Assembly: GCA_963691815.1 (NCBI GenBank) | Contig: OY829645.1 | Span: forward strand, 12,216,556-12,280,555 | Length of the DNA: 64,000 bases | Reading direction: 5' to 3' | DNA from: Echiichthys vipera | Lineage: Eukaryota > Chordata > Actinopteri > Perciformes > Trachinidae | Shown here: piece by piece, positions 55,490 through 64,000 of the stretch | Position numbering within the stretch: position 1 is the stretch's first letter | Layout: the number at the start of each line of letters is the position of its first letter | Program-made: the position numbers and the translations under genes | The notes under the pieces: generated by a model | What the model was told of the DNA's origin: nothing | Seen by the model: only the letters and a program-made list of their open reading frames with translations | Database searches by the model: none

Positions 55490-57180
55490 GCAAGGCTCTT
55501 AAAAGAGCAGTCTTCAGAGAAATTAAAGGGAATAAAAATGCAAAAACAGTTCAATCATGTACGAGCTGTGAAGGCATGTCAGTGTTGACAGATACACTAC
55601 AGTTAGAGAGGTCCAAGCAATGGCAGAATCACTTTTTTTCCCCAAATGGAGCCTTCAAGTCGCTGAAGCTAGAGGATCATGTTTGTTACATTAGTGACTT
55701 TTCACAAAACAAAATTGACCAAGACTAAACAGTGGAGGACTTGTACTTGAAAAAACAAAGTAAAAATACTGAGATTGTATCCCTACACCAAATACACCAA
55801 GAAACATGCTCAAGACAAGGACAACTTAACTGATACTCCCCCAGCAACAACCTCAAAGGTCACAAATAATCTTGCTCGTGATTTTAACCAGGCACAGGCA
55901 TCAGTGCCAGTGGTCATAACTGTTGACTTATCTTTACTACATGAATCTGATGTCATACTATTGGATGAAGAAATATTAAATATGCAGATGTTTCATGAGT
56001 TTATCAGAGATGAAGTAGAGGAACAAGGGAGAGGATTGCACGCTGAAGAAATAAGACCAGACCAAGGAATCCCAGAAATGACAAGAAGAATAAGGTGAAT
56101 ATGTAACAGATGTTATCCCTGAGACCAAAGCTGGAGAGATGCTGCTTAACAATTCCAGTGATCACCAGAGGATGAACTGGATGATACCTTGGGAAGGATC
56201 AAAACCAAAGGTCATCATTGTTGTGCGAAGGGGTAACTGCCTTGCTGACCTCTAGGCAGCCTTTATTGACCCAGATATCATGAACAAAGATGTGCACATC
56301 AAAAGAAAACTCCCCAATGGTAAACTGGAAGAGGGTGAAGGCTCCGGTGTTTTAAAGGATTGCCTCTCAGAATTCTGGGGAGAATTCTACAGCAAATGCC
56401 GATAGGTACTGAAGTGAAGACACCTTACCTTAGGCACGAATATCAAGCCCAGGAATGGCAAGCAATTGCAAGGATGCTTTTGATGGGTTGGACAACTGTC
56501 AGGTATTTTCCACTGCTCCTCCCTCTTAAATTTTTGGAAGAAACTTTCTATGGTACAAGTTACAACAGTGTGACAGATAGCTTTCTGCAGTATGTCTCAA
56601 AATTTTTGAGCTTGCACTGGAATCATTTGAGTCTGTTGACAAAGATGACCTGATGGATGAGCTGGATGCACATGACTGCCACTACCTTGCCTCTGAAGAC
56701 ACAATGGCTGGATTAATGTCACAGTTAGGACACAAAACCCTAATCCATACTCCAATGTTTGTTATTGAATTCTGGAAGCCCATCTTGAAAACGTTGGCAG
56801 ATACTTTGTATCCAGAGAGGCTTGTTGAGATGATGGAGAATTGTGTACCAACCCCTAAACATGTTAGGAACTTCTGAAATTCCCAGAACAGATGACTGCA
56901 CTTCAGAACACTGTGGCAAGACATCTGAAGAGATACAGAGGGGAATCAGACAACACTATTTTGAAGTCATTCCTTCGCTTCTGCACAGGGGCAGATATGC
57001 TGTTTGGACACCCCATCAGTGTTCAGTTGATAGAGACATCTGCATTCCAGTGTTGACCTCAGGCACATACATGCAGGTGCTATTTGATGTTACTTATCAA
57101 CTACATAAGCTACCCAGATCTTAGTAATGACTTTGATCTTGTGCTAAGAAGCTTTATTTGGATTATGGACATAATCTGAA
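55490..57180 (+). pseudogene. G2E3-like HECT-type protein pseudogene
   Basis: Several plus-strand frames join into one protein pattern: KRKLPNGKLEEGEGSGVLKD near 56300, HEYQAQEWQAIARMLLMGW near 56440, CHYLASEDTMAGLMSQLG near 56680, FVIEFWKPILKTLADTLYPE near 56760, then LRFCTGADMLFGHPISVQ near 56965-57025 and PQAHTCRCYL near 57060-57090. The last two correspond to the HECT C-lobe, in which LRFCTG and HTC hold the catalytic Cys environment. Fish genomes carry many such HECT proteins annotated as G2/M phase-specific E3 ligase-like. At least one stop (near 57051) and several frameshifts break the copy. No introns are evident. Confidence 0.55.
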
Positions 57181-58412
57181 TCTTGAAGCAAACTTAGGCA
57201 GATTGTGATCTGAAATTTTGGAGGAAAGTGCCCTTGTAAGTGCACTTAAAATGTTTAAAATTTTCAGTGTGGAAAATGATGACATTTATATATATTTGTT
57301 AGTAAATGTTTTGCTACATTACTGTTAAAAGCAGTTCACTTTAATTCCTAGTTCAAAAACTAATTTGGAAGACAGTTCAGATAAGTTCTGAACAGCTTAA
57401 TGACAAGTACTGTATGTTCATACTGGTATTACTTATTTATCAAGGTTCACCTTTTACTGTATTGTGCTAAGAAGCTCTAGGATCAAACTAAGGAAGATTA
57501 AATTGTCCATCTTTATCTGTTGTAAACAGTTACCTTCCTCCCATTACCCTGCTGCTACTGAAGACATAATTGTGAAGATTTAATTCTGCACATATGCATG
57601 TACACTAATCAGAGCATTATATGCCAAAGTGACCATACTAGTTAAAGTCATATATGATTCTAGCCATATTAGTTTTGGAGGCATATTTTTATTTGTATTA
57701 TTATTTTGGACTATTAGATTTTTTACTTAAATATACAAAATGTTGTTGAAATGCATTGGCAGCTGTTTTGACATGTATTTTCATACCAGTATTATGATGT
57801 TCAACTCAAGTTAAGATATCTATTGTAATAAAAAAACCACTAAAAAGTATTTTGTTTGTACCATTCATTGCACATTATTTTTGCTGGTATAGTTTAAACA
57901 CTATATTGCTCACATCATTAAAGGCATATTAAATATCAGCAAACAAACATGAGAGCATTAAGAGTTGGAAAAAGAAAATACATTTTATTTTACACTCATT
58001 CAATATTTGTGACACTAACAATTCAATTTAGATTCAGAACCATAGGTAAAGAAATTACTAATCATTAGTCTGAGATGCAAACAACAAAGGCTTACACCAA
58101 CTAGCCTATGCTTGAATTCCACTATGAGAGGGCATAGAGTGGAAATAAATGATAGAAAAGGCTCTAAACCAACGCTTCAGTGAGTGAATGTGACAGGTCG
58201 ATTACACTATTAAAGGGCTTAAAGAGAAAGCGGACCTCTCACTAAAGAAACTGACATCAATCTTACCTGTTTCTATCATAGAAAAAGTTGTGGATTTCAC
58301 CCAGAAAGCCCAACTATCTCAACACAACAAGATCAAAGAAAGACAAACAAAGAAATTTCATAATTTACAATCCCGTCATATTGGCAAAAAAACAGAAATA
58401 CTCACTTGGAGG
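57181..58412. other. No gene seen
   Basis: AT-rich sequence between the HECT pseudogene and the gypsy LTR. Confidence 0.4.
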
Positions 58413-59994
58413 TGTAGCAGGATGCAGTCATTTGGCCTGTGACATCGCGCAGGAGGCGGCCCCAGCCAATTGCGGTGGGTGAAGGCTGCATAAAAGGGGG
58501 TGGAGAGTACCTGCCTTCCTCTTGCTTGCCTGGGGCCAGGCCACGTCATTTCCTGGTGTCCGTCACTTCCGCCCCTCTGTTAGCAGAGGCTAGCTCGGGT
58601 GTTGCTGCTGGCTGCATGCTGCTCACCGCTTCGTACTGCTCCGTACGCTGCTCGCTGCTGGTAGGTGAGCTTTCTGCCTCCCGTGTCTTCCCCTGTAGCA
58701 TTGCACGTGTGGCAACCTGTGTGTTTGTTTACAGGTTGTTTTCGTGTAGCGCCGAACTCTCCCCACGCTGCATTGGCCGCGACTGCCTGACCGGTATGTA
58801 GTAGAGTGACAGTAGCTTCCTCCTTCAGCCACTTGTAAGTTTCTCATGTTTGTTTATTATTGTAGGCTAAAGACGTCTATGTAGCGGCTTAGCGCTGGCT
58901 AATCTGACCACTAAACCACTGCTGCTTTGCCTGGTTTGAGCTGTGTGTCTGGCTGGAGCTGCTTGCCTCGCTGGAGCTGCTTTGCCTTGCTGGAGTTACC
59001 GTGTCTCGCCGAACCTCCTTGGCGTTTAGACACCGCTTATTGCTGCAGATCGATCGCTTGCTGTACCACCTTTTGCTGCTGTGCTTGAGCTCCCATTGCC
59101 GCCTCGGCCGTCTCGGCCCCCGCCTGCTCTGTTAGGCTTTGACTGTTGGGCTGGCTGGGTGTCTTCGGTGCTGCCCGTAGCTGCCTGGGCGTACCTGTGG
59201 TTCAGCAACGCTGTCGCTTCATTTATTCTGCCACGTCTTAATGTATGTGTGTGTGTGTGTGTGCGCGTGCATGAGAGAACAGTGTGGGAATGTTTATGGT
59301 GGTTTCTGTTATCTTGTGTTTGTTCAGTAGTTGTTTGCTGTATGTTCATTATAATTATTTTCTTTTGCAACCCATAGATTTGGTTAGTCATTATTTCTTT
59401 TTGAGGGTTGTGATTTTGTATATTTTGGGTAAGCAATTTGATTTGCTATTGTGCCTAATTATTGTGTGTATATATTGTAAATCCAAGTTTATTCATTTCT
59501 TTTCTTAATAGCTATTATAGTGTTTTCTTTGTCCCTAAACTGTTTCTCTGGTGTGTCCCCCCCTTTCAGGTGCTGAGCCTACGGTGGTGGATTGGTGTCT
59601 GGTGGTGGTGCCCTTCCCTTTTTTTGTGTTGTCTTCACTGGCTGAGTATTCACTTTATCCTTATTTTGCTGCACGTGTGGTGTTCCTGGTATCCCCGTTT
59701 TGTTGACCCAATCTTTCACTAGTAGGTCTCAGCCCCGATTGGTTTCATTTAATTTCCCCATAGTGAATGATTTCGTTTAACCCTTTTTAAATAACAGAAT
59801 AATAATAAAATAATATTTTTGTATCAGCTACTGTCTCTGCCTCATTTTGTTACGGACCTGAATGCCTTCCCATTTCAAGTTAGTTCACTTAAAGTCCCTG
59901 GGTGAAACTCCCAGGGTGGCGTTGTCTGGCAACAATTATTTGATGTTCTAAACACCTTACTGTTAACTAAAAATCATCTCCTCGCGCCGCCACA
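58413..59994 (+). mobile_element. 5' LTR of the gypsy element
   Basis: Starts TGTAGCAGG and ends GCGCCGCCACA, so the ends are TG...CA with a short imperfect inverted repeat (TGTAGC/GCCACA). An AGCCAAT box lies at 58464-58470 and a TATA-like GCATAAAAG at 58489-58496. AATAAA lies at 59804-59809, and the inner border is three bases before the primer binding site. At about 1.58 kb it is long for an LTR. The R/U5 part has GCTGGAGCTGC repeats near 58950-59010 and a GT run at 59243-59262. The outer border is inferred, since the second LTR is not in the window. Confidence 0.7.
58464..58496 (+). promoter_or_regulatory. LTR promoter: CCAAT box and TATA-like box
   Basis: AGCCAAT is followed 18 bases later by GCATAAAAGG. 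Transcription would be expected to start near 58520, which would define the start of R. Confidence 0.5.
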
Positions 59995-59997
59995 ATC

Positions 59998-60016
59998 TGG
60001 CGTCGTCGGCAGGATC
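59998..60016 (+). promoter_or_regulatory. Primer binding site of the gypsy element
   Basis: TGGCGTCGTCGGCAGGATC begins with TGG three bases after the LTR end. The cognate tRNA is not assigned. Confidence 0.6.
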
Positions 60017-60235
60017 ACAATTTGAGAGCAGAGACTGGTGTTCTGTTTTGGTTTGTTTTCTCTTTTCTGAAAAATATACATGTCGTGGCTGTGTTATTTC
60101 TGTTGTGTCTGACCTGTTTCTTCTTTCTTCCGAGGCAAAGCAGCAGCTGTTTTTGTGGACCTGTAACAAACCCACTTCCCCTTTTCCTGGTCTCATCCTC
60201 ACGGTAGGCACAGTCATAGCTGTTGAGGCTTAGCG

Positions 60236-61297
60236 ATGGAGGCAGAAATGCAAGAACTCAGGGATTTAGTTGCTCAGCTAAGAGCAGATAACGATATGCT
60301 GAGACAGGAACAGGTTGCGGCCGTGCCTGGCCCTAGTACAGCCCCCTCAGTATCACTTCCTCCCGCTGCGTCCTCCACTGTGAGTACTCCTTCAACGGAG
60401 AGGCTGATTTTTGTGCCCCGAGACAGAAAGTGTCCCACATTTAGGGGGAAGTCAGGTATAGGGTTAGCTGAGTGGCTGGAGGAGGTGCAAGCTTGTATAA
60501 GAGCACACCACTTGGCTACATCCGATCAGGCATTCTTTTTATTTGACCACCTAGAGGGGGAGGCACGTGAGGAAATTAAGTACCTCGGTGAGGAACGTTT
60601 AGACCCAGAAAAGATCATTGAGGTACTCAAGGAGCTATATGGGTGTGCAGAGTCATATGTAGCTTTACAAGAGGCCTTTTTCTCCCGGCGGCAGCATGAG
60701 GGAGAGACTCTGCTAGAGTTTTCACTGGCGTTGATGGGCCTCATGACATCTGTGAAGCAGCGTGCACCCAGTGGCATACCCAATGCAGAGGTTTTGCTAC
60801 GCGACCAGTTTGTGGAGCACGTGCTGGATGGGTCACTTCGTCTTGAGCTGAAGCAGTTTGTGCGCAGGCAGCCCACCGCTACCTTACTGGAGGCTAGGAG
60901 TGAAGCGATCAGGTGGGAACGAGAGGGCTTACCTGGAGGTAGTAGGGGTCGTAGTCATTCTGTCCCTTCTGTCTTCGGTGCTCAGTGTGTGGTCCAGGGC
61001 AGTCGTCAGGTAAATGTTGGTCCCCCGCTATCCTCTGAGCTGCGGGAGATGAGGGAAATGTTGAGGTTGCAGCAGGAACAGTTGAACCAACTGACCCAGA
61101 GCATTTCTCGTCTGCAGGGCCCTCAGCAACCTAGCCGAACAACTTTTCGTGGTCCCATTATCTGTATGAGATGTCAGCAACCAGGTCACTACGCCAGGGA
61201 GTGTGATGGAGTCCGCGTCCCTGGCCGCACTCAGGCTTCTTTGCCAGCCTCGCAGTCAAGTAGGCCGGCCCACTCCACCCAGTTGCCGGGAAACTAG
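60236..61297 (+). CDS. gag: Gag polyprotein of the gypsy element
   Basis: The 353-residue Gag forms the particle and packages the element RNA. Residues 1-27 are a predicted coiled coil (MEAEMQELRDLVAQLRADND). A Pro/Ser-rich linker follows, then a retrotransposon-type capsid region, about 60-240 (PTFRGKSGIGLAEWLEEVQA, then LLEFSLALMGL). A Gln-rich coiled coil (LREMREMLRLQQEQLNQL) lies around 263-290. One zinc knuckle, CMRCQQPGHYAREC, has C310, C313, H318 and C323 in the canonical spacing. The ATG at 60236 is the first after the leader with a long frame. The stop at 61295 lies directly after the slippery heptamer GGGAAAC. Confidence 0.9.
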   Translation: MEAEMQELRDLVAQLRADNDMLRQEQVAAVPGPSTAPSVSLPPAASSTVSTPSTERLIFVPRDRKCPTFRGKSGIGLAEWLEEVQACIRAHHLATSDQAFFLFDHLEGEAREEIKYLGEERLDPEKIIEVLKELYGCAESYVALQEAFFSRRQHEGETLLEFSLALMGLMTSVKQRAPSGIPNAEVLLRDQFVEHVLDGSLRLELKQFVRRQPTATLLEARSEAIRWEREGLPGGSRGRSHSVPSVFGAQCVVQGSRQVNVGPPLSSELREMREMLRLQQEQLNQLTQSISRLQGPQQPSRTTFRGPIICMRCQQPGHYARECDGVRVPGRTQASLPASQSSRPAHSTQLPGN

Positions 61298-64000
61298 CAC
61301 CCGCCGGACTGCAGAGCCACAGTTCGGAGGGGGCAGTTCCTGGCTCGGGTTCAGGTCCAGGTGACGTGGAAGTGTCCAAGCTCATGTCATCTTGTCCTCA
61401 TTTAAGTGTGACCATGGGAGGGGTCGTGGTCTCTTGCCTGGTAGATACCGGGTCTATGGTGTCGACCATCACCGAGTCTCTTTTCCGCCAGCAGTTTGAG
61501 CCCTGGGGCCAAGAGCGGCTCAAATCTTGTCACTGGTTGCAGCTCAGAGCAGCTAATGGTCTTGCCATTCCTTATATTGGCTACCTGGAGTTGGATGTGG
61601 AGCTCTGTGGAAAGTTGTTGCCAGCCTGTGGGCTTTTGGTGGTCAAGGACCCCCCTGGTGGTGTATCGTCACAGGTCCCTGGTGTTCTGGGGATGAATAT
61701 TATCCGCAGGTGCTATGGGGAACTCTTCGGGCAGCATGGCTTGGCCTTGTTTGACCTGCCAGTGGTATCTGAGGCCCCCAAGCTTGTCACGCAGGCCCTC
61801 CAGAAGTGCCATGAAGCCAGTGTTTCAGTTAATCAGGGAGCTGGGAAAGTCAAATTACGTGGTAAAAAGGCTTGTCATATCCCAGGTGGTGTGATGAAGA
61901 TCATTGCAGCCACATGCTCAGAGCAGTACGCTGGCACAACTGCACTGTTTGAGCTGCCAGAGTCTGGGCTGCCTGCCGGTCTGCTTGCCTCGCCTGCCTT
62001 GGTGTCGGTGGTACGGGGCACCGCCTATATTCCCATTGTAAATGTAGGTTCTTCAAATGTGTTGCTTTATCCCCATGCCATTGTTGGGACTTTGGACGAG
62101 GTACGTGTTGTTAGTTTGCCTGCTGGTGTCACAGAGGTGCCACCTGTGGTGGCTACTGTGTCTTCTCAGTCTGTTCCAGTGCCAGTGCAGGATTCGATAG
62201 CAGCTTTGGAGTTGGGTCATTTGCCTGCAGAAGCCCAGGGTAAGGTGAGAGCTCTTTTGGGTCAGTTCAGGTCCATCTTCTCAGCCCATGAGGGGGATTT
62301 AGGTTGTACTGACCTGATCTCCCACGAGATCCCGCTCTTGGATGACGTCCCTGTGAGGCAGCGCTACCGCCGAATTCCTCCATCTGAGTATGAGGTCGTT
62401 AAAGACCACATTCATCAGTTGCTTGGTGCTCAGGTCATCAGAGAGAGCAGCAGTCCATATGCCTCTCCAATTGTCCTGGTCAAAAAGAAGGACGGCAGTA
62501 TTCGGATGTGTGTTGACTATCGGCTCCTGAATAGTAAAACCAGGAAGGATGCTTTTCTAATGCCTCGCATTGACGAGTCGTTAGATGCCCTAACCGGCGC
62601 TCGTTGGTTTTCGACCATGGACCTGGCTAGCGGGTACAACCAGGTCCCTGTGACAGAGTCTGATCGTTCCAAGACAGCCTTTTGTACTCCCTTTGGTCTG
62701 TTTGAGTGGAACCGCATGCCCTTCGGGCTTTGCAACGCTCCCAGCACCTTCCAGCGGTTGATGCAGCGGATTTTTGGTGACCAGCAGTGCCAATCCCTGC
62801 TGCTCTACCTGGACGACATCGTGGTTTTCTCTTCTACCATTGAGCAACATCTGGAGAGGCTGGGGGTGGTGCTGGGGCGTTTGCAGCACGAAGGGCTAAA
62901 GGTGAAACTAAGTAAGTGTGCCTTTTTCCAACAGGAAGTGCGCTACTTGGGGCATGTCATTTCCGATCAAGGTGTCTCCACCGACTCCAGCAAGGTCGAG
63001 GCAGTTTCCAGCTGGCCTTCTCCTGCCACTCTCGCAGAGCTGCGCTCCTTCCTCGGTTTCGCCAGCTACTACCGCCGCTTTGTGGAGGGGTTTGCGAAGC
63101 TGGCTGCACCCCTGCACAGGCTGGTGGCAGAGCTGGCAGGTCTGAAGTCTAAGCGGGTAGATCAGTCAGTCAGTGGTCGCTGGACCGATGAGTGTCGCTG
63201 TAGCTTCGAATCATTGAAAGCTAGTCTTGTCTCTGCACCTGTGCTGGCGTACGCTGACTTCACTCTTCCTTTCATTCTGGAGGTGGACGCTAGCTATGGA
63301 GGTCTTGGAGCGGTGCTTTCGCAGGAACAGGAGGGAAAGGTTCGTCCCATAGCTTACGCGAGCCGTGGTTTGAGGCCCCCTGAGCGCAACATGCGTAATT
63401 ACAGCTCCATGAAGTTGGAGTTTTTGGCGCTCAAGTGGGCGATGACTGAAAAGTTTAGGGAGTACCTGTTGGGTCACAAATGTGGTGTTTACACCGACAA
63501 CAACCCATTGAGTCACCTGTCATCGGCCAAGCTTGGGGCCACCGAACAGCGTTGGGCTGCCCAGCTTGCGTCCTTTGATTTTGACTTAAAGTATCGTTCA
63601 GGTCGAAGCAATGGAAATGCTGATGCCCTGTCTCGTCAACACCCTCCTGAGGCACCAGACATGCAGGCCATGGTTCGCGGCACATTGCTTCCTAAACCCT
63701 TGCAGCAGGTCCTGCAGGTCGACCAGGTAAGGGCGACACAAGCCACTGTTGCAGCCTTGCCCCATCACCCTCCATCTGACATCGCTATGCTCCAGCACAC
63801 CGACCCAGTCATCCAGGAAATCATGGTCTTCTGGACACATAACCAGCGTCCCAACCAAGAGGAGCGGAAACGGATGTCCAAGTCGGCCTTGGTGTTGCTC
63901 CAGCAGTGGGGCTGGTTGGTTGAAAGGAATGGTGTGTTGTATCGTCAGGTTTTCCGGCCAGATGGAGCTGAGCTTGTGTTTCAGTTGTTGTTGCCTGCTG
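61264..64000 (+). CDS. pol: Pol polyprotein of the gypsy element (partial, no stop before the window end)
   Basis: Pol is open for over 900 codons in the -1 frame relative to gag. Its frame opens at 61264; ribosomes would enter at 61294 by frameshifting. In order: protease with LVDTGS (Asp at 61444); RT with VLVKKKDGSIRMCVDYRLLN near 62480, FSTMDLASGYNQ near 62610, FGLCNAPSTFQRLM near 62730, and catalytic YLDD at 62806-62817; RNase H with Asp in ILEVDASYGG (63286), Glu in SSMKLEFLAL near 63415, and Asp in YTDNNPLSHL near 63495. The connection domain ends with NADALSRQ near 63620. The last part (RNGVLYRQVF) begins the integrase zinc-finger region. Integrase core and 3' LTR lie beyond the window. 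Confidence 0.92.
61288..61346 (+). promoter_or_regulatory. Predicted -1 ribosomal frameshift signal (slippery site and H-type pseudoknot)
   Basis: The heptamer GGGAAAC (61288-61294) sits in the gag frame as G GGA AAC, and the gag stop TAG follows at once. After a 9-nt spacer, CCGGACTG (61304-61311) can pair with CAGTTCGG (61320-61327): eight pairs, one of them G-U. GAGCCA in the loop (61314-61319) can pair with TGGCTC (61341-61346), giving an H-type pseudoknot with loops of 2 and 13 nt. This is the arrangement known from retroviral gag-pol frameshifting. Confidence 0.75.

Larger units (their letters stand above)
58413..64000 (+). mobile_element. Intact-looking Ty3/gypsy retrotransposon, 5' LTR to integrase start (3' end outside window)
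   Basis: Order: LTR (58413-59994), primer binding site (59998), untranslated leader, gag (60236-61297), a -1 frameshift site, then pol with protease, RT and RNase H in the standard gypsy order. Pol is still open at the window edge, entering the integrase region. Neither gag nor pol has a stop or frameshift within the window, unlike the Gmr1-like element at the left edge. This suggests a younger insertion. Confidence 0.9.

Overview
The window looks like teleost fish chromosomal DNA, most likely a ray-finned, percomorph-type genome. It is a repeat-rich intergenic or intronic stretch. I found no convincing intact host gene. Every long, well-conserved reading frame belongs to a mobile element. 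The teleost assignment rests on the mix of families: a Gmr1-like Ty3/gypsy element, L2/Maui-like and RTE-type LINEs, a REL-endonuclease LINE, PIF/Harbinger and hAT remnants with Myb/SANT and ZMYM1-like exons, a tRNA-like SINE sharing its tail with the RTE LINE, and a G2E3-like HECT pseudogene. Unassigned stretches are AT-rich and marked with microsatellites.

Layout. 1-4359 (minus): a Gmr1-like gypsy element with its LTR, integrase lying upstream of reverse transcriptase, and a SCAN-like capsid, broken by at least four lesions. 5048-5248: a palindromic MITE. 5490-6006: a roughly 0.5 kb alternating purine/pyrimidine inverted array, followed by a 5'-truncated REL-endonuclease LINE end. 6413-6956: a solo LTR with a perfect 5-bp target duplication. 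9394-12444: a nearly full-length but decayed RTE-type LINE with a 10-bp target duplication. 12455-34180: mostly quiet sequence holding several small elements (TA-flanked MITE, Harbinger remnant interrupted by a SINE, TTAA-flanked MITE, a TIR element with a Myb/SANT fragment). 34187-34564: a SINE with a target duplication. 34775-38610 (minus): a decayed L2 whose 3' region contains a REL-endonuclease LINE piece bounded by 157-bp direct repeats. 38834-40253: a hAT derivative with an 8-bp duplication. 44076-44335: a short copy of a minisatellite-bearing repeat. 44458-46198: a Harbinger derivative with CAG duplications and two converging gene remnants. 47261-51050: an L2 LINE with an apparently intact 1007-codon ORF. 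52195-55085: a 2.8 kb expansion of the 20/21-bp minisatellite first seen at 44.1 kb. 55490-57180: a HECT-type pseudogene. 58413-64000 (plus): the 5' LTR, gag and most of pol of an intact-looking gypsy element that runs off the window.

How the parts work together. The gypsy element at the right edge has LTR promoter signals, a primer binding site, an uninterrupted gag, and an uninterrupted pol reached by what looks like a textbook -1 ribosomal frameshift site: the slippery heptamer GGGAAAC directly before the gag stop, with a predicted H-type pseudoknot 9 nt downstream. The SINE copies and the RTE LINE share a 3' end, which fits SINE mobilisation by that LINE. Other points worth a second look are an antisense-oriented promoter, intron and poly(A) unit inside the Gmr1-like LTR, and the expanded GT-rich, CpG-containing minisatellite with higher-order structure.
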